A DNA stretch of 64,000 bases from Chlamydiota bacterium (GTDB taxonomy: Bacteria; Chlamydiota; Chlamydiia; Chlamydiales; JAAKFR01), in contig JAJFLX010000012.1 of NCBI GenBank assembly GCA_021772465.1, positions 129,404 to 193,403 of the forward strand, in the 5' to 3' direction. The first letter of the stretch is position 1. The number at the start of each line of letters is the position of its first letter. A model generated the notes under the pieces. The model had not been told where the DNA came from, made no database searches, and saw only the letters and a list, made by a program, of their open reading frames with translations. The translations under genes and the position numbers were made by a program. Shown here in pieces: positions 18,549-27,495 of the stretch.

Positions 18549-19525
18549 GGAGCCTCCTCATCATTTAAACAATCGAACCAACTTTTTGTCGCCTCTTTGA
18601 TCGTACTCGGCTCCCATAGAGGGGCATCGCGAAACTCCTCAATCGAGAGAAGGAGCGCTTCAACGCCTTTTTCAAAAGAGACCTCCGCTTGCCACCCTAG
18701 CTCCGATCGGATCTTTGTGACATCAGCAAAGGTGCAGCCCGGCTCACCAGGGCGCTTGGGAATGAAAGTCACTGCACCTTCGAGAAGCTTGACGAGCCGA
18801 TTGACGCTGTAGTGCCCTCCGCTGCCTACATTAAAAACCTCCCTCACTACATCGCTCTCTGCTGCTTTGAGAAAAGCTCGAGCGACATCTGTCACATAGG
18901 TGAAATCGCGCGTCTGCGTCCCATCGCCTACCACAGTCATGGGCTTCCCATGTAATTTTTGAGCGAGAAAAACGCCGAAAACAGCTCCATAGGTCCCTGT
19001 AGTGCGAGCCCTTGGTCCAAACACATTGAAAAGACGTAAGCTCACTGCTGGGAGAGCGTAGACCCGGGCCCAATGAAGCACGAGCTCTTCTCCTAAATAC
19101 TTGGTCAGTGCGTAAGGGTATTGAGGGTCTGGAGAAGAGCTCTCGGGCGTGGGATAGAGCTCTGGAATGCCGTAGCACGAAGAGGAGGCGGCATAAATAA
19201 AGCGCGACACCTGAGCCCTTTTTGCCGCTTCAAGCACTTTTAAGGTCCCCGTTACATTCACGTCATAGTAGCCTTCAGGATTTTCGATCGAAGGGACGAT
19301 ATCGGCGAGCCCAGCTAGGTGAAAGACCCAGTCGATTCCCTTGAAATAAGGTAAGAGGTCACTGCGAATATCTACTGGGTAAAATTCGACTGGGAGCCCT
19401 TCTAGATTTTTGATTCTCCCCGAAGCGAGGTTATCGAGAACGACTACCTCATGCCCCTCATTTGTCAGTAGCTCGCAAAGGTGGCTTCCGATAAACCCCG
19501 CGCCCCCTGTGACTAGACACCTCAT
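18530..19525 (-). CDS. NAD-dependent UDP-sugar epimerase (GalE/WbpP-like)
   Basis: The 331-residue extended SDR has TGGAGFIGSH at the N-terminus, the catalytic serine region AASSSCYG, YALTKYLGE (Tyr-x3-Lys) and RLFNVFGPR. These are features of UDP-hexose and UDP-hexuronate 4-epimerases. It starts at ATG 19525 and overlaps both neighbours. It is the second gene of the long minus-strand operon and probably acts on the nucleotide sugar made by that operon or on its precursor. Confidence 0.87.
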   Translation of the reverse strand: MRCLVTGGAGFIGSHLCELLTNEGHEVVVLDNLASGRIKNLEGLPVEFYPVDIRSDLLPYFKGIDWVFHLAGLADIVPSIENPEGYYDVNVTGTLKVLEAAKRAQVSRFIYAASSSCYGIPELYPTPESSSPDPQYPYALTKYLGEELVLHWARVYALPAVSLRLFNVFGPRARTTGTYGAVFGVFLAQKLHGKPMTVVGDGTQTRDFTYVTDVARAFLKAAESDVVREVFNVGSGGHYSVNRLVKLLEGAVTFIPKRPGEPGCTFADVTKIRSELGWQAEVSFEKGVEALLLSIEEFRDAPLWEPSTIKEATKSWFDCLNDEEAPCSNHA

Positions 19526-20496
19526 TTGAGACCTACGCGTTGCATCGTCTTGATGTTGAAATAGCGGGGGTGCTCAAGAGAGTCAGGGAGTTTATTCTCA
19601 TTAAAAGCATCGACTAAGCTTTGCGCCGCCTCTTCGAGGGTTCTTTTGGGATAAAAACCGAGCTTTTCACCAATTTTTTGAGAGCTCACATGGTAGGAGC
19701 GGTTGTCATCGGTGGGAACGATTTCAAGCTCGCACCCTCCCACAACACGAGCCACCATCTCACCGATTTCACGAACTGTGTGGTTGTGATAGCCCACATT
19801 GAAGGTCTCCCCTTGAACCATCTCATCTGGCGCTTCGAGCACCACGGCGTAGGCCTCTACCATATCGTCGATGTGGATATTGGGACGCATCTGCTCGCCT
19901 CCCATCACGCGAATTTTCCTGCGATGGTAGGCGTGGTTTGTCAAAATATTGACGACGACATCGAGCCGTTGACGTGGGGCGTAGCCGCACACGGTAGCGG
20001 GCCTAAGCACTGTTCCTATAAAACTCTCGTCTATGTATTTCCAAAGTACTTGCTCACAGGCTGCTTTGAACTTTGAGTAGTCGGTGAGGGGCTCAAGTTC
20101 CATCGTCTCAACGACATTGGGATCAGCTTTTACTCCATAGACAGAGGATGAGGAGGCGTAGATGAAGCGGCGTATGCCTGCTCTTTTCGAGGCCAGCACA
20201 AAGGGCTCAAAGGCGTCAAAATTGATGGAGCGGCCGAGATCGGGATTGAGCTCGAAACTCGGATCATTTGAGATACAAGCGAGATGAATCACATGGTCAC
20301 ACCCTTCAAGCGCCTCTTTTACAACGGCTAGGTCTCGAATGTCTCCTTTGATCTCTTTGAGATTTGGGTGGGGCTTGAGCACTTCACCATAGAGGTAGAG
20401 ATCGAGAACGCTCACTTCGTAGCCGCTCTTGAGCAGAGCGGGCACGAGTTTGGAGCCGACGTAGCCAGCGCCTCCTGCCACTAAAATTCGAGTCAT
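19522..20496 (-). CDS. NAD-dependent sugar epimerase/dehydratase (first gene of the operon)
   Basis: The 324-residue extended SDR has AGGAGYVGSK, ASSSSVYG, and the YSKFK catalytic pair, then RPATVCGY. GGGAGAAGCA precedes the ATG at 20496, a usable ribosome-binding site. It begins a run of 13 overlapping minus-strand genes ending at 8967. A weak promoter-like pair (TTGAAA and TATACC, 15-base spacer) lies upstream near 20527-20555 on the minus strand. Substrate unknown. Confidence 0.86.
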   Translation of the reverse strand: MTRILVAGGAGYVGSKLVPALLKSGYEVSVLDLYLYGEVLKPHPNLKEIKGDIRDLAVVKEALEGCDHVIHLACISNDPSFELNPDLGRSINFDAFEPFVLASKRAGIRRFIYASSSSVYGVKADPNVVETMELEPLTDYSKFKAACEQVLWKYIDESFIGTVLRPATVCGYAPRQRLDVVVNILTNHAYHRRKIRVMGGEQMRPNIHIDDMVEAYAVVLEAPDEMVQGETFNVGYHNHTVREIGEMVARVVGGCELEIVPTDDNRSYHVSSQKIGEKLGFYPKRTLEEAAQSLVDAFNENKLPDSLEHPRYFNIKTMQRVGLK

Positions 20497-20841
20497 TGCT
20501 TCTCCCTCACACTAAATGGAGTCCAGGGTATAGAGCCCTTTCGATTTTTTCAACGACTATTGAAGGCGATGGAGAGACGCATTCAGAACTTTTGACTGGA
20601 GTAGAAATAAAGGTCCCAAGTGTATCGACTTCTTCGAATCGAACGCAGAAAGTCAATGGGACTCCCAGGGGATGGAACGAGCACCTTGGAAAACGAGAGA
20701 AGGTATGCCCCTCAAATAGTCGCCCCTGAATAATAGCGTTGATCGGGCCCAGAGAGTGTTTTAAAGGATGATTTTTACTTCATAGTTGAGATAAAGTTTG
20801 CAAGGACGTTAAAATTTTTAATTCAAGACCTTGCGAGTTCC
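20497..20841. other. Non-coding region upstream of the sugar operon
   Basis: I see no gene in these 345 bases beyond the possible operon promoter near 20527-20555. With the transposase remnant that follows, it is probably decayed mobile DNA. Confidence 0.4.
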
Positions 20842-20940
20842 ATGAGGCCTAAAAAACTCGATCCATCCCAAGACCGTCTTTTTGGGGAGCGCCTGGGCGG
20901 TCAGCTCGACCCCGGTCACGAGTTGGTGATCTTTACTTAG
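20842..20940 (+). mobile_element. Remnant: N-terminus of an IS5-group-like transposase
   Basis: A short frame of 32 codons reads M-R-P-K-K-L-D then SQDRLFGERL and DPGHELV before a stop. Openings of this kind (a short basic start, then LF-x2-RL, then D/N-x-x-HELV or HPLV) are typical of IS5/IS1182-type transposases, whose next segment would be about IDW. The frame stops exactly there and no downstream transposase sequence follows, so only the 5' end of an insertion sequence remains. It is adjacent to another broken gene. Confidence 0.5.
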
Positions 20941-20989
20941 AGAGTCGATTGAATCGGATTAGCCGCTCTGTTACAGACGAGGTTCAAGT

Positions 20990-21079
20990 ATGACTATGGA
21001 TTTAAGTATAAATGAATTACTTGATCACCTGCAAACGCGCGATGAGTGTCATCGTATTGAAGCCAAAGCATCACTTTAA
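20990..21079 (+). pseudogene. N-terminal stub of an AlbA_2/RecG-like ATP-binding regulator
   Basis: This frame of 29 codons begins MTMDLSINELLDHL and ends near RIEAKASL. It fits the start of AlbA_2-domain (RecG-like) proteins, in which a helix is followed by an E-x-K-x-S motif. It stops at TAA 21077-21079, which overlaps the ATG of the next piece. The bulk of the AlbA_2 domain, perhaps 200 residues or more, is missing between the two pieces, so I read this as the left edge of an internal deletion. Confidence 0.5.
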
Positions 21080-21825
21080 TGTCTCGTCTACACTCTGAGA
21101 TAATGAGTGATCTACCTATGAAATTTGAATTAAAGCCCGGGGCACTGCAGCGTAGTGATACGCCTCTTATCCCAAGAGAAGTAATTCGTGAATCGATAGC
21201 AAATTTGCTTATGCATAGGGATTATCGTGTGCCCCAACCGACTCAAATCATTCGCTATTCTAACAGGCTTGAGTTCAAAAATGCGGGGTACTCTTTGAAG
21301 CCATTAGAGGAGTTGTTAATAGAATCAGGGTCTGTACAGAGAAATCAAACAATTGCCAAAATTTTTCATGATCTGAAGTTTGCAGAGACAAAAGGAACTG
21401 GCATCTGCACAATGCGTGATAAGCTGAAAGAAGTAGGCTTCACGACCCCTCCGATTATTGAAACTGATCGAGATCGTAATAAATTTGACCTGATTCTCTT
21501 TCCTCATCATCTATTGGATGAAAACACAGTGCACTGGCTCTTATATTTTAAGGAATATAATCTAAACGATGCAGAAAGGAGAGCTTTGGCCTTTGTGAAA
21601 AATGTAGGGGCTATTTCCAATGAAGATTATCGGCAGGTAAATGGGGTTGATACCTTGAATGCTAGCCGTGGACTCTCTCGTCTCAAGGAGATGGGCCTCC
21701 TTCTGATGAAAGGGAAGGGGAATCGCACCTACTATACTCTTTCCGAAGAAGGGATCCCTCATATTAGCTCTAAACTTGAGGGGATAGGCCCCCCTGATAA
21801 AGAGCAAGCCTCCCAGATAAGGTGA
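21079..21825 (+). pseudogene. Central part of a RecG-like/AlbA_2 ATP-binding protein
   Basis: The 248-residue frame contains PREVIRESIANLLMHRDY, the hallmark helix of the HATPase_c_4 domain of RecG-like transcriptional regulators, followed by RLEFKNAG and ETKGTGICTMR. A winged-helix-like region occupies the second half. The N-terminal AlbA_2 domain is reduced to a stub upstream, and the C-terminus continues in another frame from 21822. It therefore seems to be part of a disrupted gene. Translation as a truncated protein is possible because TAATG and GTGA junctions could couple the pieces. Confidence 0.65.
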
Positions 21826-22121
21826 GAAAAGCCTTACCCTCAGACTTTCCGGATTTGCCAGCAAGCTTAAGTCAGCAAATTATTGATATGGGTAAGCGAA
21901 CACCCGAACTTGAAGAATTTAAAAGAATTATTAAGTCTCTTTGCGCCCTGAGACCGCTTTCTAAGAAGGAGTTGGCTAAGAGTTTGGAGCGAGATCCGAA
22001 GCATCTTCAAGATCAGTATTTGTCTGATATGGTTAAAAACAAGGAGCTTGAATATCTATATCCTGAGACGCCAGCCCATCCCAAGCAAGCATATAAAGTA
22101 CCAGACAAAGGTAGCAAATGA
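21822..22121 (+). pseudogene. C-terminal part of the same RecG-like/AlbA_2 protein
   Basis: From a GTG at 21822, overlapping the previous stop as GTGA, a 99-residue frame contains RPLSKKELAKSLERDPKHL and ends with a HPKQAYKV segment. This is the usual C-terminal winged-helix tail of RecG-like regulators, normally in one chain with the preceding part. Either a frameshift split the gene or it is read as a coupled second peptide. The loss of the N-terminal domain favours decay. Confidence 0.6.
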
Positions 22122-22221
22122 AGGCTATCCTAATTTGCGCGCGTTTCTTCCGGGGAACAACAAGTGGGAAAAGTAGAAATTCACTTTATGCGCGAGGGGT
22201 TTGTGCGCGGCTAAAATTGGG

Positions 22222-22998
22222 TCAACTCACTTCAAAGCGGCGCCCACTTGTGAGCGAAGTATCGTGGATGACAAATACCTGACTCCCCATTCCATAGTTG
22301 AAATAGGGCTCAAATTCCCAACTAGGAAACTCCTCAAGAATCTCTTTCACAGCTCTTCTTTGTCCTAAATTTGGATTGCCCATACTCGTCATCCAGTCGT
22401 CGCAAATTAGCACCGTTCCATCTTGAATCAGTCCATATTTAAAAAGTGCCTGAAGAACACATTTTGAGGAGCTATAGAGGTCACAGTCGAGATGAACTAG
22501 GAGCGCGCGTGGGGATTCAAGAGCACCGAGATAAGGGGGGAGCGTCTCATCGAAAAACCCTTTTACAACGTGTAGGCGTTGCTTTCCTAGCATGTGACCT
22601 AACGTGCTCTCAATGAGTTTTTCCACTCCAGCTGTTGTTTTCAACATTCCAGATTGCCAAATCTTGTTCTGAGATTCGTAGCCGAGTTGATCCACTTCTG
22701 ATGCGCTCGGCAACCCTTCGAAGGAGTCAAAAAGATGGAGCGCGGCGCTTTTCAGCTGAAATCGATTCATGCAGCTAGCGAGCAGATGAGCTGTGTAGCC
22801 TTGAAAGACACCAAATTCGAATATATCTCCTCGCAAGCCATTCAAGTAAAAGTGTTTCAAGAGCATGAAGAGGCGGTCATAGGCAGGAAGGTAGACAGCA
22901 TCAGCGCTCTTATTCGGGCCATGAAGACCCGCATAGACCTCAGAGCTACAGGGGAGAAACAGTTTTTTTTTCGTTCGTTGGAGGAGTTGTTTGATCAT
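22222..22998 (-). CDS. TylF/MycF-type O-methyltransferase
   Basis: The 258-residue protein resembles macrocin O-methyltransferases, which methylate sugar hydroxyls using SAM and a metal ion. Visible landmarks are the SAM pocket FEFGVFQG, HLFDSFEGLP, VHLDCDLYSS and ICDDW; the acidic residues of the last two motifs are metal ligands in this family. It stands alone on the minus strand, divergent from the glycosyltransferase at 23089, and probably modifies a surface sugar. Confidence 0.85.
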   Translation of the reverse strand: MIKQLLQRTKKKLFLPCSSEVYAGLHGPNKSADAVYLPAYDRLFMLLKHFYLNGLRGDIFEFGVFQGYTAHLLASCMNRFQLKSAALHLFDSFEGLPSASEVDQLGYESQNKIWQSGMLKTTAGVEKLIESTLGHMLGKQRLHVVKGFFDETLPPYLGALESPRALLVHLDCDLYSSSKCVLQALFKYGLIQDGTVLICDDWMTSMGNPNLGQRRAVKEILEEFPSWEFEPYFNYGMGSQVFVIHDTSLTSGRRFEVS

Positions 22999-23088
22999 GA
23001 CAACTAGCTAGGCTACCAGTTTCGAGGCAATCGTGCTACAAATGATTTTGAGTGCAAATTTCTTTCGCCCTAAATAGAGTGGAGCCTC

Positions 23089-23979
23089 ATGAAAAAACCT
23101 CTCATCTCCATTGTCATCCCAAGCTACAACTACGGCCGCTACCTTCGAGAATGTCTCGACTCTGTGATCGCTCAAGACTACCCTCATTACGAAATCGTCC
23201 TTGTCGACGACGCCTCAACTGATGCAAGCCTTGCCATTGCCAACGAATATGCCAGCAAACACCCGCAAATACACGTCATTGCCAACCACAAAAATTGCGG
23301 CCTTTTCAAATCTGCGGAGCGAGGCTTTGCAGCCTCCAAAGGGGACTACATCCACTTCTTTGCAGCCGATGACCGCTATCTCCCCCACTTTCTCTCTAAA
23401 TCGATGGAATTTTTTGATAAGCACCCAAAGGCCCAACTTGTTTGCACCGACTATGCCACCTTCGAAGAGGGAAGCGACGAGCTAAAAGTGATCCCTCTCA
23501 ACCCGCACTGGAAAGACCCCCTATTTTTACCTGCTGAGAAGCTCGCAGAAACACTTCAAACTACCCCCTTTTGGATTGCCGGCGCCTCATGCATCACCTC
23601 GAGAGGTTTACTTGAAACCTATGGGCTCCTCCCTCCTGAGTTGGAAAACATCTCCGACTGGTTTGCTTTCCACCGCATCGCTTTTTACGAGGGTGTAGGT
23701 TACATCCCAGAGCCTCTGACGAGCATGCGCATCCACGCTGAGACGTATACGCAACGTGTCAAACAAGACAAAAAACGTCGAAGGGCCATCTATCGAGCTC
23801 TTCTAGATCGCCTCGCAAATGAGCCCCCATTAAGAAGGCAGTTTCTTCAAGGAGGTCTACTCAACGGAGCGCTCATCGATCTCAAGTGGAGCACGCTTTT
23901 CAGACCTTTCTACTGGGGCTATGTGATAAAAAAAATCGCCCAGAAGTGTCTCCTTGCAGTTAAGCAAAAAAAGCAGTAA
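23089..23979 (+). CDS. Family 2 glycosyltransferase (GT-A fold)
   Basis: The 296-residue protein starts SIVIPSYNYGRYL, followed by VDDASTD and the DxD-like AADDR near residue 105, all typical of GT2 inverting glycosyltransferases. GGAG lies just before the ATG. A basic C-terminal segment (about 250-296) may associate with the membrane. It is likely to transfer a sugar onto a lipid-linked or LPS acceptor. The donor is unknown. Confidence 0.88.
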   Translation: MKKPLISIVIPSYNYGRYLRECLDSVIAQDYPHYEIVLVDDASTDASLAIANEYASKHPQIHVIANHKNCGLFKSAERGFAASKGDYIHFFAADDRYLPHFLSKSMEFFDKHPKAQLVCTDYATFEEGSDELKVIPLNPHWKDPLFLPAEKLAETLQTTPFWIAGASCITSRGLLETYGLLPPELENISDWFAFHRIAFYEGVGYIPEPLTSMRIHAETYTQRVKQDKKRRRAIYRALLDRLANEPPLRRQFLQGGLLNGALIDLKWSTLFRPFYWGYVIKKIAQKCLLAVKQKKQ

Positions 23980-23992
23980 TCTTTTTGTCAAG

Positions 23993-24874
23993 ATGGTCAC
24001 GACTTGCAACAATATACGCCCTTCAATCCCCCCCTTTACCCGGCAAGGGAAGGCCTGCGCATTGCTCGTCAGCAGCGTGGTGATCGGAGGGGGGCTGTTT
24101 GTGCTTTTCACCTCTGCCGCCGCAGCCCCACATCGAGCCCCGCTTGGATTGAGTCGTCTCTCACCTACGTCGCTTAAGGCGCTAGCGGTCACTAGTTTCG
24201 TCGGAGGAGCTATCGGATCGACTGTCGGTTATTTTGGACTTGAAAATGCCCCGAAATTTTCTTCCGATTCGTTCGCAAATGTAAGCCAAAAGGCGAAAGA
24301 GGCGCTTGTCGCAGCCACCGATGCGAGAAAACCCCTGAATAAAAAAAATGAAGAGGGAAGAACCCCTCTGATGGATGCGGTAATCCAGTGTAGCCCCATA
24401 ATTGTCCGTAGACTTTCTGAGCAAGGAGCAAGCCGTGATCTTGTCGATAACGAGGGTCACACTGCCGCCTGGCATGCAATTTCTTCCAACCAATCCGATT
24501 TACTCATCTACGTAATTGGAAAAAAAGATGGACCGCTTCTTCTACAACAAAAATGCTATTACTATTTAAAGAGCTGGCTCAAAAAATATTCACCCCCACA
24601 GGGGCTCGTTTTAGAGGCAGCAAAAAGTGGAGACGCAGAAGCTCTTCAACTTCTTATAGATGCTAGAGTCAATGTAGATGAGGTGGATGAAGAGGGAAGA
24701 ACCCCTTTGATCCATGCGGCAATCAAGGGACATGCTAGTTGTGGCAAATTGCTACTAGCAAATAAAGCGAATCAAGATCATGAAGATAGTCAGGGAAATA
24801 CAGCGTATTTCTATGCAAAACACTACTGCCCGTTCAGACCAGATTTACACTCCTTGTTTAAGCCCAAATCATAG
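23993..24874 (+). CDS. Ankyrin-repeat membrane protein
   Basis: The 293-residue protein has two predicted membrane helices (about 21-45 and 60-82), then ankyrin repeats: NEEGRTPLMDAV, then NEGHTAAWHAI, later DEEGRTPLIHAAIKGH and SQGNTAYFYA. Ankyrin repeats bind proteins and are common in effectors of intracellular bacteria. A TTG start at 23954 would lengthen it, but I prefer the ATG at 23993 because the longer form only adds overlap with the glycosyltransferase. The two-helix anchor plus interaction domain matches the 58639 ankyrin gene and other proteins here. Its 3' end overlaps the convergent ABC transporter by 52 bases. Confidence 0.8.
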   Translation: MVTTCNNIRPSIPPFTRQGKACALLVSSVVIGGGLFVLFTSAAAAPHRAPLGLSRLSPTSLKALAVTSFVGGAIGSTVGYFGLENAPKFSSDSFANVSQKAKEALVAATDARKPLNKKNEEGRTPLMDAVIQCSPIIVRRLSEQGASRDLVDNEGHTAAWHAISSNQSDLLIYVIGKKDGPLLLQQKCYYYLKSWLKKYSPPQGLVLEAAKSGDAEALQLLIDARVNVDEVDEEGRTPLIHAAIKGHASCGKLLLANKANQDHEDSQGNTAYFYAKHYCPFRPDLHSLFKPKS

Positions 24875-26544
24875 ACCCGATCAGCCCCTTCAATTGTTGA
24901 GAGGCGGTGCGCCACAACAATCATTGTCATTTTCCCCTTAAGCTTCTCAAGCGCCTCTTGGATCAGTCGCTCTGTCTGCATATCGAGGTGGCTTGTCGCC
25001 TCATCGAGCACTAAAATCTCAGGCTTTCTTACAAGAGCCCTCGCCAATGAGAGGCGTTGTCTCTCTCCTCCAGAGAGGCGATATCCCCGCTCACCGACAA
25101 CGGTTGCATAACCTTTCGGAAGAGCCTCGATAAAAGAAGCCGCGCCAGCGAAGTGCGCAGCGCGTTCAAGCTCTTCTTGCGTGGCATGGCTGCATCCAAA
25201 ACGCAAATTTGCGGCGACTGTGTCATGAAAGAGAAACACCTCTTGACTTACGACCCCAAAAAGTGAGCGCCACGAGCTAAGAGAAAAGTCAGAAGCGGGC
25301 CGACCATCGAGAGTGATGACGCCAGACAGGGGAGAGTAGAGCCGAAGAAGAAGCGAAAGAAGGGTCGATTTACCTGCACCTGAAGGACCAATGAAGGCGA
25401 TCATCTCCCCTTTAGCAAGTGAAAAGCTCATGGCGTCGAGAGCGAGCTCTTCTTTTTCAGGGTAGGCAAAACTGACCTGATCAAAAGAGAGCTTTTGGGT
25501 GAAACAGGCCTCTACGAGTCCGCATACCTCCTCTCTCTCCTCAGTCTTCAAGATGGTTTGCAACCGGCGCAAGGGGCCAAATTGGAAGGCGATCTCAGAA
25601 ATGGCGCTTAAAACAATCTGAAGGCGCGTTCCAAGGCGGTAGGTGAGAGCGAGAAAAATAAGAAGCAAAGAGCCCCTTTCACCTAAAAGAAATTGACCTA
25701 AGATCAAAGCGCCTGCCACCAAAAAGAGGGTCACCCCTTCATAGATGGGAAAGGAGAGTTGATTCCAAAGCCCTAATCGCAAACTCGAGCGGCCGATCGC
25801 GTGGAGCCTCTCAGAGAGCAATGCGAGCGCCTGCTTGCCACGATCAAAAAGGTGCACCGTCTGCATCCCTTCAAAAAATTGGGCCGTCTCTTTATTGAGG
25901 TGAGCTAAATTCTCGGCATGTTTGTGGGAGTAGTGGACGATTTTTCGAAGGAGATAGCGCTGAAAAAAGGCGGCCACTCCAAAAAGAGCGAGAATCCCGA
26001 GAGTGAGAGTAGAAGAGAGCGTGAGCATGAAAACAACATAGACCACGACCATCAGAGATGAGATGAAAAGACGTTGACTCCACTCAGACAGCCTGGGAAA
26101 AAAATGGGGAGGGGAGGTAGCGTACTCGATCAGATCACCCATCTTGAAGCTGCTCACTTGCGAGTAGCTCAAACGGAGGACTTTGGCGTAGATCGCACTT
26201 TGCACCTCCACCTGAAGTTTCGAGGTGAGCTTGGAAGCTAGAGCCATTCCCAAATAGCTTGCCGTGCTGCGGATAAGTTGCGCTAAAAAAGCTGCGAGGA
26301 CGAAAAAAGCAAAATGCTCAGAGGTGTTCAAAGCGGCAAGGACCGCTACAAAAGAGAGCCCTTCAAGGGCTGCGGAAAAAAAACTGAGCGCGATCGAGCT
26401 GGCTGCAAGAAGAGAGTATTTCTTTTTAAAAACGAGATGCCAAAGAGAGTTTGTGTGCATAAGAGAGGAAGAGTATAGTTTTGCGAGGTTTTTATGCTCG
26501 ATTTTCATGCTTTGATTCCCACCCTTTCTGATAGATGTGGACAT
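24823..26544 (-). CDS. ABC exporter, fused permease-ATPase (MsbA/PglK-like)
   Basis: The protein of about 573 residues has six predicted membrane helices followed by a complete ATPase domain: Walker A IGPSGAGKST, signature YRLSGGERQR, Walker B ILVLDEATS and the H-loop histidine in VVAHRL. Half-transporters of this kind flip lipids or lipid-linked oligosaccharides. The glycosyltransferases, polymerase and sugar-nucleotide genes around it suggest a glycan or lipid-linked sugar cargo. The start is uncertain: TTG 26571, ATG 26544 (preceded by AGGGGA, chosen here), ATG 26508 and ATG 26460 are all in frame. The upstream ones overlap the divergent gene at 26494. Confidence 0.9.
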   Translation of the reverse strand: MSTSIRKGGNQSMKIEHKNLAKLYSSSLMHTNSLWHLVFKKKYSLLAASSIALSFFSAALEGLSFVAVLAALNTSEHFAFFVLAAFLAQLIRSTASYLGMALASKLTSKLQVEVQSAIYAKVLRLSYSQVSSFKMGDLIEYATSPPHFFPRLSEWSQRLFISSLMVVVYVVFMLTLSSTLTLGILALFGVAAFFQRYLLRKIVHYSHKHAENLAHLNKETAQFFEGMQTVHLFDRGKQALALLSERLHAIGRSSLRLGLWNQLSFPIYEGVTLFLVAGALILGQFLLGERGSLLLIFLALTYRLGTRLQIVLSAISEIAFQFGPLRRLQTILKTEEREEVCGLVEACFTQKLSFDQVSFAYPEKEELALDAMSFSLAKGEMIAFIGPSGAGKSTLLSLLLRLYSPLSGVITLDGRPASDFSLSSWRSLFGVVSQEVFLFHDTVAANLRFGCSHATQEELERAAHFAGAASFIEALPKGYATVVGERGYRLSGGERQRLSLARALVRKPEILVLDEATSHLDMQTERLIQEALEKLKGKMTMIVVAHRLSTIEGADRVYDLGLNKECKSGLNGQ

Positions 26545-27495
26545 GAGTTCCCCTACCAAACGGCCATTCAAGCAACTCTAGATAGCCTTGAAGTCTCTTA
26601 TACAGCCCACATTGGGAAGGACTCTGAGATCGATACACTCCCTCCAAATTGGCACCGCACCCTTGAATGGAAGAGGTATAAAAAGAAGTGGCGACAATTT
26701 TTGCCTCGATTTTTTGAGTGTTTGAAACTTTTCAAGCAAACGAGGGGAGTGAAACGTTTTTTCTTCCTCGACCAATTCGCTCTCACAGATGTGCTCCCCA
26801 CACTACTCGCCTTTTGGCTCCAAGGAAAAAAAAATGATTGGCTCTGCATCCAAGTCCGTTTCGAATCGAAATGGAAGAGACTCTATCGCCTGCTTTTCAG
26901 GTGGAATAAACGGGCGCTTCTTATCTGCGATAGTGAATTGCTCGCTGCAGACTACGAAAAGTGCATCATCTTTCCCATCCCTTTTGCAACTCAGTTGATG
27001 CCCAAAAAGCTCGGCGAGAACATCCTACTTTGGTGCCCTGGATATAGAAGAAAAGAGAAGAGAAGGGAGCTCGTTGAAGCTCTTACTCGGTCAGAAAAAA
27101 TTGAAATCATAGAAACACAAAATCTTACAAGAGATGCCTACATCAAGCAGTTTGAGGCTTGCGACGCTGTATTGCTCCCCTATGACCCCAAAGCCTATGG
27201 CAAAAGATCCTCAGGCATCTTCGTTGAAGCCATCGTATCGGGTCGTTTCCCTTTTGTCAGCGACCATACATGGCTTGCTTATGAGCTGCGCAAACACGAC
27301 CTATCTGAGCTCATTGTAGACTTCAATCGACAAGATCTTCTCGAGGTGATCGAAGTGACAATCCGCTCCCATTCGGTTCGAAGCAAGCTTTTTGCTATGC
27401 GCGAGGCTTATCTCGCCTTCCACACCCAGGAGGGGCTGAAAACCTCTTTTGAGACACTCTTCTCTCTAACAAGTACGCTAACAAAAGTGAGGTGA
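26494..27495 (+). CDS. GT-B-like glycosyltransferase
   Basis: The 333-residue protein has a C-terminal half resembling group 1 glycosyltransferases: ILLWCPGYRRKEK begins the second Rossmann-like domain, and CDAVLLPYDPKAYGKRSSGIF with a following VEAI resembles the donor-binding E-x7-E region. The N-terminal half is divergent. GCGAGG lies before the ATG at 26494. It lies between the ABC exporter and the polymerase-like gene, so it probably acts in assembling the same glycan. Its 3' end overlaps the convergent polymerase-like gene by 88 bases. Confidence 0.75.
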   Translation: MLDFHALIPTLSDRCGHEFPYQTAIQATLDSLEVSYTAHIGKDSEIDTLPPNWHRTLEWKRYKKKWRQFLPRFFECLKLFKQTRGVKRFFFLDQFALTDVLPTLLAFWLQGKKNDWLCIQVRFESKWKRLYRLLFRWNKRALLICDSELLAADYEKCIIFPIPFATQLMPKKLGENILLWCPGYRRKEKRRELVEALTRSEKIEIIETQNLTRDAYIKQFEACDAVLLPYDPKAYGKRSSGIFVEAIVSGRFPFVSDHTWLAYELRKHDLSELIVDFNRQDLLEVIEVTIRSHSVRSKLFAMREAYLAFHTQEGLKTSFETLFSLTSTLTKVR

